This document shows positions 1 to 7,276 of a DNA stretch of 64,000 bases, piece after piece. The position numbers and the translations under genes are program-made. The first letter of the stretch is position 1; every line of letters starts with the position of its first letter. Below the pieces are notes generated by a model. That model ran no database searches. It had not been told where the DNA came from and saw only the letters and a program-made list of their open reading frames with translations. This DNA is from Nonlabens xylanidelens (GTDB lineage: Bacteria > Bacteroidota > Bacteroidia > Flavobacteriales > Flavobacteriaceae), in assembly GCF_002934445.1 (NCBI RefSeq), contig NZ_PTJE01000001.1, positions 434,001 to 498,000 of the forward strand, given 5' to 3'.

Positions 1-623
1 CTCAAATCATAACCATTGCTAGAAAAACGATTTGCAAAAAAGCCTATTCTCAGTTTATCAAAACGTTTTTTTACATCTAGATTAATGTCTTGTTGTGTAA
101 AACTGCCCAATCTATAAGAAACGTTTCCATTTAGTTTTTCAGTTTTAGGCTTTTCAGTAATAATATTGATGACTCCACCCAGCGCTTCACTACCATAAAG
201 ACTACTCGCCGGACCTTTAACCACTTCTATTTGTTTGATATTACCTACTGTAATTCTACTAAGGTCAAAATTACCTGCACTGCGTCCTACTAGTGGTACA
301 CCGTCTACTAGAATAAGAATATAGTCTGACGATATTCCTTGTATTTGTACACCTTCAAAACCACTCTCATCAGACACCGTTATGATACCTGTTTGCTCGT
401 TAAGAATTTCATCTAGTCGTATAGTTCCTGACTGTAAAATGTTCTTTTTAGAAATAAGAGTCACTGGTAATGGTAGTGAAGATAATTGTCTTTCTGTACG
501 TGTTGCTGTAAGGACTATTTCTTCTAGCTTTTCTGTTGCTGTAGAGTCGATTACAGTTTGTTGGGCTACCGCTTTCGCGAAAGCGATAAAACTCAATACA
601 CTTATAAACAAATATTTACACAT
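1..623 (-). CDS. TonB-dependent receptor, N-terminal part (runs off the left edge)
   Basis: I translated this by hand from the minus strand. It starts at ATG 621-623 and stays open to the window edge, giving 207 codons. Residues 1-20 form a signal peptide ending near AVAQQ. Next comes a TonB-box-like stretch (EEIVLTATRT) and a plug domain with the typical VDGVPL, VVKGPASSLYGSEALGG and INIIT signatures. The product would be an outer-membrane gated porin that imports a chelated nutrient with TonB energy; which ligand is not visible. It faces an operon for a membrane flavoreductase across about 110 bp, which suggests iron. Residues 14-18 of the signal peptide (AFAKA) are encoded by a copy of the window-wide palindrome. 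The beta-barrel lies outside the window. Confidence 0.93.
   Translation of the reverse strand, partial: MCKYLFISVLSFIAFAKAVAQQTVIDSTATEKLEEIVLTATRTERQLSSLPLPVTLISKKNILQSGTIRLDEILNEQTGIITVSDESGFEGVQIQGISSDYILILVDGVPLVGRSAGNFDLSRITVGNIKQIEVVKGPASSLYGSEALGGVINIITEKPKTEKLNGNVSYRLGSFTQQDINLDVKKRFDKLRIGFFANRFSSNGYDL
570..585. repeat. 16-bp palindrome copy 1 (exact, coding)
   Basis: Exact CGCTTTCGCGAAAGCG. It lies in the receptor signal peptide, where it encodes AFAKA as part of the hydrophobic core and cleavage region. Confidence 0.97.
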
Positions 624-633
624 ATCACTACTT

Positions 634-644
634 AGAATCATTCT
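634..644. promoter_or_regulatory. Candidate Fur-like operator in divergent promoter
   Basis: AGAATCATTCT is a perfect 5+1+5 inverted repeat set in TTAGAAT-C-ATTCTTAA. It lies just downstream of the receptor -7 box, where a bound repressor would block transcription. A half-similar TTTAGAAT occurs at about 676-683 near the opposite promoter. The form resembles Fur-type boxes, but the assignment is inference. Confidence 0.4.
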
Positions 645-654
645 TAATAAAGTG

Positions 655-662
655 CAAATATA
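655..662 (-). promoter_or_regulatory. -7 promoter box for the TonB receptor
   Basis: On the minus strand this reads TATATTTG, matching the Bacteroidetes -7 consensus TAnnTTTG. It predicts a start near 648-650 and a leader of about 26 nt before the ATG at 623. No clear -33 TTG is seen. Confidence 0.55.
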
Positions 663-696
663 TAGTTTATTATTATTTAGAATAAATAAATATAAG

Positions 697-704
697 TATT
701 TTTG
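697..704 (+). promoter_or_regulatory. -7 promoter box for the DUF6607-like/flavoreductase operon
   Basis: TATTTTTG matches TAnnTTTG and lies 29 nt before the ATG at 734. It is the only good -7 box ahead of the five-gene operon that ends at 6175. Confidence 0.5.
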
Positions 705-733
705 CAGAAGAATAATTTTCAAAAAAATCCAAA

Positions 734-1636
734 ATGAAAACTAGCTATCTTACCTTAATAACTTTTATTACCGTCTTGTTTGCGACTGCACAAGACAAGA
801 AACAACAAGACCAAACAGCCATTAAAGACATGTGTGGTTGCTATGAAGTAACTTTTAATTTTACAGAGACCTTTAATTATTCTAACGACTCTCTTTATAA
901 ACCGTCTGCAACTAAAGTGGATAAGGCACTAGAATGGGCGCAGTTAGTAACTGATGAAGAGGATAAAATTCAAATACAGCATTTATTACAAGTAGGTAAC
1001 CCTGCAGAGCCTATGATTATCAAACACTGGAGACAGGACTGGTTGTTTGAAAATCAAGATCTATACACGTTTGATGTAAATAACAAATGGGTTTATGAGC
1101 ATAAAGCAAAAAATGATGTTGCAGGACAGTGGACACAAAAGGTATATCAAGTAGATGACAGCCCGAGATATGAGGGAAGTTCTACGTGGGTGCATGTAGA
1201 TGGCAAGAGTTATTGGGAAAACACAACTCCAGCACCACTGGCAAGAAGAGAATACACCACACGTAGTGACTATAATGTTCTTTTAAGAGGTAACAGACAA
1301 GAAATTACAGATTATGGCTGGTTACACGATCAGGATAACCATAAAATAATCAAAGAAGAAGGAAAAGAAGATGTACTTCTAGCTAAAGAAAAAGGTTATA
1401 ACACTTATGTAAAAGTAGATGACAGCCGTTGTAAAGCTGCTGCAAACTGGTGGAAAGAAAACACAGCAAAGTGGGAACTGGTAAGAGCTAAATGGGATAA
1501 TGTCTATGCTCGCAATAAAGACCTAACTCTGGAAGAAAAAGTGGATAACAAAGTTCTTTACAAACATCTCTTTAATGACGAGGTAACTGAAAAGGAACAA
1601 ATAGACCCAATTATTGAATCATTTGTAAAAAAATAA
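734..1636 (+). CDS. Secreted protein, DUF6607-like, iron-locus associated
   Basis: This 300-residue protein has an N-terminal signal peptide ending near FATAQ. An MCGCYEV motif follows at about residue 32, then a Trp- and Tyr-rich soluble body (WRQDWLFEN, SYWENTTPAP, AANWWKENTAKWELV). The MCGCYEV start and overall length recall the DUF6607 family, which I remember next to TonB receptors and PepSY proteins; that match is from memory. It is the first gene of the operon and 6 bp from the ankyrin gene. The presumed location is periplasm or outer surface. The two Cys of MCGC could bind a metal or form a disulfide. The molecular function is unknown. Confidence 0.75.
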   Translation: MKTSYLTLITFITVLFATAQDKKQQDQTAIKDMCGCYEVTFNFTETFNYSNDSLYKPSATKVDKALEWAQLVTDEEDKIQIQHLLQVGNPAEPMIIKHWRQDWLFENQDLYTFDVNNKWVYEHKAKNDVAGQWTQKVYQVDDSPRYEGSSTWVHVDGKSYWENTTPAPLARREYTTRSDYNVLLRGNRQEITDYGWLHDQDNHKIIKEEGKEDVLLAKEKGYNTYVKVDDSRCKAAANWWKENTAKWELVRAKWDNVYARNKDLTLEEKVDNKVLYKHLFNDEVTEKEQIDPIIESFVKK

Positions 1637-1642
1637 ATCACC

Positions 1643-3133
1643 ATGAAAAATATTTTTATGAAACTAGCCTTCTTGCTGATAGGCTATAGCTCAATTGCTC
1701 AACAAAATACTTTCTATTCCGGTGATTTCTGGAAAACAAATCCTAGCCTCAATGAGGTGAAATCGCTAATAGAAAAAGGAAATGATCCAGTGTCGATGAA
1801 TCAGAACGGTTTTGACGCAACAGTATATGCGATTATACGTCATGCAAATAATGATGTTATAGAACACCTTCTTTCTATAGAAGGAAACATACCTAATAAG
1901 AAAACTCATGACAGCCGTAATTATTTACATTGGGCTGCCTATTCTGGTAATGTAACTATCGTAAAGCAATTATTAAAGCTAGGATCTTCTGTAACACAGC
2001 CAGACAGTCACGGAAACACACCTCTTATGTTTGCCGCAAATGCCGGCACTAAGGATCCTGCTATCTATGACGCTTTTAAAAATCATGGAGTAGACTTAGT
2101 AAATGAGAAAAATGAACAAGGAGCCACTATCTTACTAGCTATTGCACCACATTTAGAAAATGAGAAAGAACTGTCTAGTTTTTTATCATACGGTTTAAAA
2201 CTAGAAACAGTAGATAATGATGGTAATAATGTCTTTCATTATGCTGCAAAAAAAGGAACCCTTTCTTTTTTACAAGTGCTTATAGATAAAGGTGTAGACT
2301 TTAAAGCAACTAATAAGAATGGTGGTAATGCTATTCTTATGGCTAGTCGTGGTGCACGTAACTATCAAAATACTCAAGATGTGTATGCCTTTTTAGAAAA
2401 TCTAGGAATTAAGGTAAATGTAGTTGGTGATAACGGTCGCAATCCATTGCACAGTATCGCTTATAGAAACAAAGATCTAGATCTTTTTACTTATTTCTTA
2501 GACCACGGTGTAGATGTTAACCTAAAAGATGATAACGGAAATTCTCCTTTTATGAATGCTGCAGCAAGTAATAACTTAAAGGTTGTACAGTTTTTATCTG
2601 AAAAAGTAACCGATATAAACGCGCATAATAGCGCTGGTAACACGGCACTTTCTATGGCGGTAAGTAGAAATAAAGCAGCCGTTGTTGAGTTTTTATTAGC
2701 TCATAAAGCAAATGCACAGGTAACAGATAATAAAGGAAATAACCTGGCTTATTATTTAGTCCATTCTTATAATTCTAGAAACGTAGAAGACTTTAAAACA
2801 AAAATGAAATTATTGCAAAGTAAAAAAGTGTCTATGACTGCAACACAATCTGGCGGTAATACTTTATATCATATTGCTGCAGGTGAGAATGATTTAAAGT
2901 TAATACAGTTGCTTGAAGGTCTCAAAATAGACATTAATAAAAAGAATGAAGAAGGTCTAACTGCCTTACACATCGCAGCAATGAAAGCAAAAGATGATAA
3001 GGTCATTAAATACCTTATCGATAAAGGCGCAGACACAAAACTTACTACAGATTTTGAAGAATCTGTTTATGATCTAGCAATGGAAAATGAAATTCTTCAA
3101 AAGAATAACACCTCTTTAAACTTCCTTAAATAA
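1643..3133 (+). CDS. Secreted ankyrin-repeat protein
   Basis: This 496-residue protein has a signal peptide (residues 1-19, ending SSIAQ) and then ankyrin repeats to the end. The repeats carry the usual GNTPLMFAA, GNNVFHYAAKKG, GRNPLHSIA, GNSPFMNAA, GNTALSMAV and GLTALHIAA signatures, roughly ten to twelve of them. Ankyrins bind proteins, so it probably acts as a periplasmic scaffold for its operon partners. The stop overlaps the next start (TAATG at 3131-3135), which implies translational coupling to the DUF2271 gene. Similar periplasmic ankyrins accompany some redox proteins such as catalases. A direct role in iron reduction is inference from context only. Confidence 0.88.
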   Translation: MKNIFMKLAFLLIGYSSIAQQNTFYSGDFWKTNPSLNEVKSLIEKGNDPVSMNQNGFDATVYAIIRHANNDVIEHLLSIEGNIPNKKTHDSRNYLHWAAYSGNVTIVKQLLKLGSSVTQPDSHGNTPLMFAANAGTKDPAIYDAFKNHGVDLVNEKNEQGATILLAIAPHLENEKELSSFLSYGLKLETVDNDGNNVFHYAAKKGTLSFLQVLIDKGVDFKATNKNGGNAILMASRGARNYQNTQDVYAFLENLGIKVNVVGDNGRNPLHSIAYRNKDLDLFTYFLDHGVDVNLKDDNGNSPFMNAAASNNLKVVQFLSEKVTDINAHNSAGNTALSMAVSRNKAAVVEFLLAHKANAQVTDNKGNNLAYYLVHSYNSRNVEDFKTKMKLLQSKKVSMTATQSGGNTLYHIAAGENDLKLIQLLEGLKIDINKKNEEGLTALHIAAMKAKDDKVIKYLIDKGADTKLTTDFEESVYDLAMENEILQKNNTSLNFLK

Positions 3134-3621
3134 TGAAGACACTTTTCAAAGTATTACCAGTTTTTATATTAAGCTCTTTTTTATTAATCAGTTTTATATC
3201 ACCAGTAGAAAAAGCCAGCTATAAATGTATGATCCAGTTAAAGAATTATACTGGAGAAGGTGCTTATGTAGTTATCTCTCTTCTTAATCCAGCAGGAGAA
3301 TATGAAGAGACCATCTATGTACAAGGTAAAGATAGTGAGTGGTACAGCGAGCTAGGACAGTGGTGGAAATTCTATGGTAAACACCGTCCAGATATAGATG
3401 CTATATCTGGTGCCACTATAAGTGGTGGAGAGCGCACAATAAGTGTTATTAACTTGCCTAAGGATAAAATAGATAAAGGATACAGCATCCGTTTTGAAAC
3501 TGCAGTAGAAGATCAAGAATACTATGCTCAAGATCTTCAATTTGAACTTACTACAGCAAACTTAAAAGGTAAAAAAGAAGGAACCGGTTTTATACGTTAC
3601 ATACGACTATTGCCACAGTAA
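3133..3621 (+). CDS. DUF2271 periplasmic protein with flavinylation motif
   Basis: This 162-residue protein has a signal or anchor segment at residues 5-24. The body matches the DUF2271 pattern (Ig-like beta domain, QLKNYTGEGAYVVISLLNPAG). Residues 89-95 read DAISGAT. This fits the DxxSGAT motif in which ApbE attaches FMN to the Thr, known from NqrC and RnfG; here that would be Thr95. DUF2271 proteins have been proposed as flavinylated electron carriers working with PepSY membrane proteins, and a PepSY flavoreductase follows 10 bp downstream. I infer a periplasmic FMN shuttle that takes electrons from that reductase. No ApbE gene is in this window. Confidence 0.82.
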   Translation: MKTLFKVLPVFILSSFLLISFISPVEKASYKCMIQLKNYTGEGAYVVISLLNPAGEYEETIYVQGKDSEWYSELGQWWKFYGKHRPDIDAISGATISGGERTISVINLPKDKIDKGYSIRFETAVEDQEYYAQDLQFELTTANLKGKKEGTGFIRYIRLLPQ

Positions 3622-3631
3622 CCTATATTTT

Positions 3632-5809
3632 ATGACGCTTTCTTTATGGAGATATAGTCACTTACTCCTCGCATTATTTTCTTCTTTGTTTTTAATAGTC
3701 GCATCAGTTACTGGTGTGGTACTTGCCCTGGAACCTATTTCTAATGCTACGCAAAATTATCATGTTGTAGATCTAGAAGATGTTTCTCTAGCAAGAACTC
3801 TTACACAATTAAAAAAAAACAATGAAGAGGTATTATCTATAAAAGTAACTGCAGATTCCTATGTGATAGCGTCAGTTATTACACTAGATGGGACGAGTCA
3901 AGATGTTTATATACATCCAGAAACTGGAACATCATTAGGGTTAGTAATAGGGAGAGCGCCTATCTATAGATGGACCACTAATCTACATAGATCTTTGTTC
4001 TTAAAAAGTATAGGGCGCATTTTTGTAGGTATCGTCTCTTTACTTCTTTGCTTTATCGCCTTCACTGGTATTTTATTATTAATACAACGTCAGGGCGGTT
4101 TTCTTAAATTATATGGAAAGATTAAAGAACGTGATTTTAATCAGCGTTATCATATCATATTAGGTAGGTGGTTGTTATTCCCTATTCTAATAATAGCAGT
4201 AACAGGCGTCTACCTGTCTGCAGAGAAGTTTGATCTAACGCCTAGTTTCTCCATAGAACATAACTGGAGTAAAGAACCTTCTATAGAACTATCTAGTGGA
4301 GAGTTAATCGACATTCCGTTTTTTCAGGAATTAAAAATGTCGCAAATAGACCAACTTAGTTTCCCTTTTTCTGAGGACCAGTTGGATTATTTTGAGATTA
4401 CCTTACATGATCGCGATCTTTTAGTAGATCAATATTCTGGTGAGATCATAAGTGAAGTATCGCATCCTTTTGCACATGTTCTATCCTCGTGGAGTATGAC
4501 ATTGCACACAGGAAGCGGCAGCGTCATCTGGTCTGTAATTTTACTTATCTCTAGTGCTAGTATTTTATTCTTCATCTTCTCTGGTATTGCGATGTACCTA
4601 AAAAGACGCAAAAAAGCTGTAAAAACTATAGCTCTAGCAAATAAAGAAGATGCAGAAATAGTAATTCTTGTAGGATCAGAAGGTGGTAGTACGTTCGCTT
4701 TCGCGAAAGCGATATCAAATCAATTATCTCAACAAGGGAAAAAAGTTTACTTAAGCTCTCTGAACGAATACAGCATCTATGAGAAAGCTACCCAATTTAT
4801 CATATTCACAGCCACCTATGGCGATGGTGATGCACCTACTAATGCGAGGCATTTTCTACAAAAATTAACTGTTATAGAACAACCTAATCCTATACGATTT
4901 GCAGTCTTAGGATTTGGCTCTAGAGATTATGATCACTTTTGTAAATATGCCGTAGAGGTAGACACAGCTTTACAAGAACGAGCTGGTTTCACACCTATGT
5001 TACCACTAGATAAAATTAATAGTAACGATGCTCAAGAAATTGAAAAGTGGTTAGAAAAATATAAAAGACAGACTGGTATAACATTAAAAAACGCCGATTT
5101 TAAAGAACCTACATATTCTACATTCAAGGTATTAGAATGCTCCGTATTAAATCTAGACGACACCTTTTTATTGTGCATCCAGCCTCATAAAAAATTAAAA
5201 TATAAGTCTGGAGATATATTATACATTTTGCCACCAGATGAAACTAAGCCACGTGCTTATTCTATCGCTAGAATAGATAATTACATACTATTAAGTATTA
5301 AAAAGCACGATCGCGGTGTATGCTCTACTTATCTCAATGAATTAAAAATTGGTGATCAAATAGAGGCTTACATAAAACAGAATGAAAGATTCCATCTTCC
5401 TAAAAAAGAACGATCAGTTATTATGATTTCTAATGGTACTGGTATTGCACCATTCTTAGGAATGATTAATGAGAAGAAAAGTAAAAAAAGAGAACTACAT
5501 CTATATTGGGGTGGTCGTAGTACAGGTAGTTTTGATTTATACCAGCCTTATCTCAAACAGACATCTTTATCTAGTCTACGACTGGCCTATTCTAGAGAAA
5601 TGGATAAAAGGTATATACAACACAAAATATGGGATCAAAGGGTAGAAATAGCAATTCTACTATCTAACGGTAGTCCCATTATGATTTGTGGATCTCTTGC
5701 AATGATGAATGATGTGCTAGCAACAATAGAAAAAATAACCATAGAACAACTGGGTAAACCTTTAAGTGTTTTTGAACAAAGAGGACAAGTACTTACCGAC
5801 TGTTATTAA
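3632..5809 (+). CDS. PepSY membrane / flavodoxin / ferredoxin-NADP reductase fusion
   Basis: This 725-residue fusion has a PepSY-associated membrane part with helices near 10-33, 126-150, 178-198 and 298-323, and periplasmic loops between. His119, His174 and His292 lie at helix ends as possible heme ligands. A flavodoxin domain follows (about 343-470, GSEGGST loop, TATYGDGD), then a CysJ-like FAD domain (RAYSIARI, CSTYLNEL) and an NADPH domain (SNGTGIAPFLGM, WGGRS, QRGQVLTDCY). It probably carries electrons from NADPH through FAD and FMN across the inner membrane to a periplasmic acceptor, the DUF2271 neighbour being the best candidate, for ferric or cofactor reduction. Residues 356-360 of the flavodoxin first helix are encoded by a palindrome copy. 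Confidence 0.9.
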   Translation: MTLSLWRYSHLLLALFSSLFLIVASVTGVVLALEPISNATQNYHVVDLEDVSLARTLTQLKKNNEEVLSIKVTADSYVIASVITLDGTSQDVYIHPETGTSLGLVIGRAPIYRWTTNLHRSLFLKSIGRIFVGIVSLLLCFIAFTGILLLIQRQGGFLKLYGKIKERDFNQRYHIILGRWLLFPILIIAVTGVYLSAEKFDLTPSFSIEHNWSKEPSIELSSGELIDIPFFQELKMSQIDQLSFPFSEDQLDYFEITLHDRDLLVDQYSGEIISEVSHPFAHVLSSWSMTLHTGSGSVIWSVILLISSASILFFIFSGIAMYLKRRKKAVKTIALANKEDAEIVILVGSEGGSTFAFAKAISNQLSQQGKKVYLSSLNEYSIYEKATQFIIFTATYGDGDAPTNARHFLQKLTVIEQPNPIRFAVLGFGSRDYDHFCKYAVEVDTALQERAGFTPMLPLDKINSNDAQEIEKWLEKYKRQTGITLKNADFKEPTYSTFKVLECSVLNLDDTFLLCIQPHKKLKYKSGDILYILPPDETKPRAYSIARIDNYILLSIKKHDRGVCSTYLNELKIGDQIEAYIKQNERFHLPKKERSVIMISNGTGIAPFLGMINEKKSKKRELHLYWGGRSTGSFDLYQPYLKQTSLSSLRLAYSREMDKRYIQHKIWDQRVEIAILLSNGSPIMICGSLAMMNDVLATIEKITIEQLGKPLSVFEQRGQVLTDCY
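4696..4711. repeat. 16-bp palindrome copy 2 (exact, coding)
   Basis: Exact CGCTTTCGCGAAAGCG in the flavodoxin domain, encoding AFAKA (residues 356-360) on the helix just after the FMN phosphate loop. Confidence 0.97.
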
Positions 5810-5821
5810 AACGATAGACTT

Positions 5822-6175
5822 ATGTGTAATAAAGTAAAAACACTTGCCAAAAACAAACAAGGACAGCTGTCCTACTGCACTGGATGCAAAGTCTATAAAC
5901 TTATCTTTAATAATCTAAATTTTGAGTTGTATCCTAAACAGTTTAGAAATTTAAGAGCTTATGTAAACGAGATAGAGGTAGAATACTGGGAAATAAAGCA
6001 TGATCGCATGCCTATGAAACGTAAAATACCAATACCTTCTACTCAACAAAATCTTACTATGATGTTTGATAAACATGAAATCGTGCTGCTTAAATCACTT
6101 CTTAATGAAGAAACGGTTAAACCTATGGAGACACTCGCTATTACCGATATTGATTACACCTTGTTCTTAAATTAA
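5822..6175 (+). CDS. Small Cys-containing protein, DUF6686-like
   Basis: This 117-residue protein has no signal peptide. Cys18 and Cys21 (YCTGCKVY) lie near the N-terminus with Cys2, and a hydrophobic beta-rich stretch (YKLIFNNLNFEL) follows. It resembles a small conserved Bacteroidetes family (DUF6686, from memory). As the last gene of the putative iron-reduction operon, 12 bp after the reductase, it is probably cytoplasmic and may bind a metal or act as a local sensor. No catalytic motif is visible, so the function is unknown. Confidence 0.7.
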   Translation: MCNKVKTLAKNKQGQLSYCTGCKVYKLIFNNLNFELYPKQFRNLRAYVNEIEVEYWEIKHDRMPMKRKIPIPSTQQNLTMMFDKHEIVLLKSLLNEETVKPMETLAITDIDYTLFLN

Positions 6176-6261
6176 GAAGCAGTTTCTAAGTGGGATCGCA
6201 ATTATTACAACCACCTATTAAATATCTCTACAAAATAGCTATAACTAGTAACTTTAAGAAC

Positions 6262-6269
6262 TATATTTG
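6262..6269 (+). promoter_or_regulatory. -7 promoter box for the candidate small RNA
   Basis: TATATTTG, a perfect TAnnTTTG, in a gap with no plus-strand ORF downstream. It is followed about 130 bp later by a strong terminator. Confidence 0.5.
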
Positions 6270-6275
6270 CGCCCC

Positions 6276-6425
6276 AGCAATATTAAACTAGTTAAATTAA
6301 CTTTTACTTGCTGCATTTCTCTAACGATAAATAGAGAGAAAAGACATTTATAGAAAAGAGTCCTTTATATTGTTATGTTGGACTACTAGAAAAAGCTGAG
6401 GAGCTCCATCCTTGGCTTTTTTGTT
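6276..6425 (+). ncRNA. Candidate structured small RNA, about 150 nt
   Basis: The gap 6176-6445 holds no ORF but has a -7 box (6262-6269), structure and a terminator. Visible helices are CAGCAA (6275-6280) with TTGCTG (6308-6313), TTTCTCT (6316-6322) with AGAGAAA (6335-6341), and the terminator stem at 6390-6422. The size and arrangement would suit a 6S-like or other stable RNA. I cannot assign a family, and the 5' end is a guess. Confidence 0.4.
6390..6422 (+). terminator. Rho-independent terminator
   Basis: A 13-bp stem with two imperfect pairs, AAAAAGCTGAGGA against TCCTTGGCTTTTT, with loop GCTCCA and a plus-strand T run. The A run at the other end could also serve the minus-strand hydrolase gene. 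Confidence 0.7.
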
Positions 6426-6445
6426 TTATAGAATTATGTTAGAAA

Positions 6446-7276
6446 TCATCTCAAAAAGTTTATCATGCACTGCACTGCTTCTCTTAAATGAGCAGGCAAC
6501 AAACTAGATTCCCAAGGATGCGATGCTCCTAGAGTATGGTTAGCCTCTCTTATTAACTTTAATTGAGAGTTAGGACTGGCTTTATGGATAGCCAAAGCGT
6601 CTTTTACTAGAACGGTTTCATCATTCTCACCATGTAAAATAAGGTGCGGCTGCTTTATTTTTTCGGCTTGTTTGAGAATGGTTAATGCTTCTTCATTTTG
6701 GACAAAATCTTCATAAAACTGATAGAAAAGTGGCATTTCTTGCTTTGTACGGCCATTTTTGATGTACATCACTTCATTTTCTTTCCAGTCTTCTAGTGCT
6801 TTACCGCTAGGAAAACGCTCTGCATAATTAGCTACTGCAGCAAGTGTAATCAGTTTTGAAACCCTATTGTCTTTTGCGGTGACAATTGTGGTGATTCCTC
6901 CAGCTCTAGAGTGTCCTAATAAATTGATTTGAGTGCTATCTATAGGCAACTGAGAGTTCTCTATCCAGTCCAGTACTGTAACAGTATCACGTACTTCTTT
7001 ACTATAATTATTATTTCCGAAGGCATCGAGATCTGGAAAATCTATAGGTTGCTTTACCGTGCCGCCATTGTGTGAATAGTTGAATTTTATGAATAGAAAT
7101 CCCGCTTTGGCGAAAGCCGAACCCATCAAACTCCATGCACCCCAATCTTTATATCCTTTATATCCATGACAAAAAACTACGACAGGCAAAGGCGTACCAG
7201 ATTCTAAATATTCATAGTCTAACAGTATATCACGGTTGTTCTCTCCTTTTACTATGTTATTATTACTAGTTATCAT
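6446..7276 (-). CDS. Alpha/beta hydrolase (dienelactone hydrolase/esterase-like)
   Basis: This 276-residue cytoplasmic hydrolase has no signal peptide. It shows the oxyanion region VVVFCHGYKGYKDWG, the nucleophile elbow GHSRAGG (Ser of HSR), an acid in LHGENDE and a His in EANHTLGASHP. Its substrate is unknown. The ATG overlaps the TGA of the upstream nuclease gene (7273-7276, ATGA), so the two are translationally coupled. Residues 54-58 are AFAKA and coincide with a two-mismatch copy of the palindrome, which suggests an eroded copy. Confidence 0.88.
   Translation of the reverse strand: MITSNNNIVKGENNRDILLDYEYLESGTPLPVVVFCHGYKGYKDWGAWSLMGSAFAKAGFLFIKFNYSHNGGTVKQPIDFPDLDAFGNNNYSKEVRDTVTVLDWIENSQLPIDSTQINLLGHSRAGGITTIVTAKDNRVSKLITLAAVANYAERFPSGKALEDWKENEVMYIKNGRTKQEMPLFYQFYEDFVQNEEALTILKQAEKIKQPHLILHGENDETVLVKDALAIHKASPNSQLKLIREANHTLGASHPWESSLLPAHLREAVQCMINFLR
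7103..7118. repeat. Palindrome copy 3 (14 of 16, coding)
   Basis: CGCTTTGGCGAAAGCC differs at two bases from the consensus but still encodes AFAKA in the hydrolase. It is probably a decayed copy. Confidence 0.6.
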
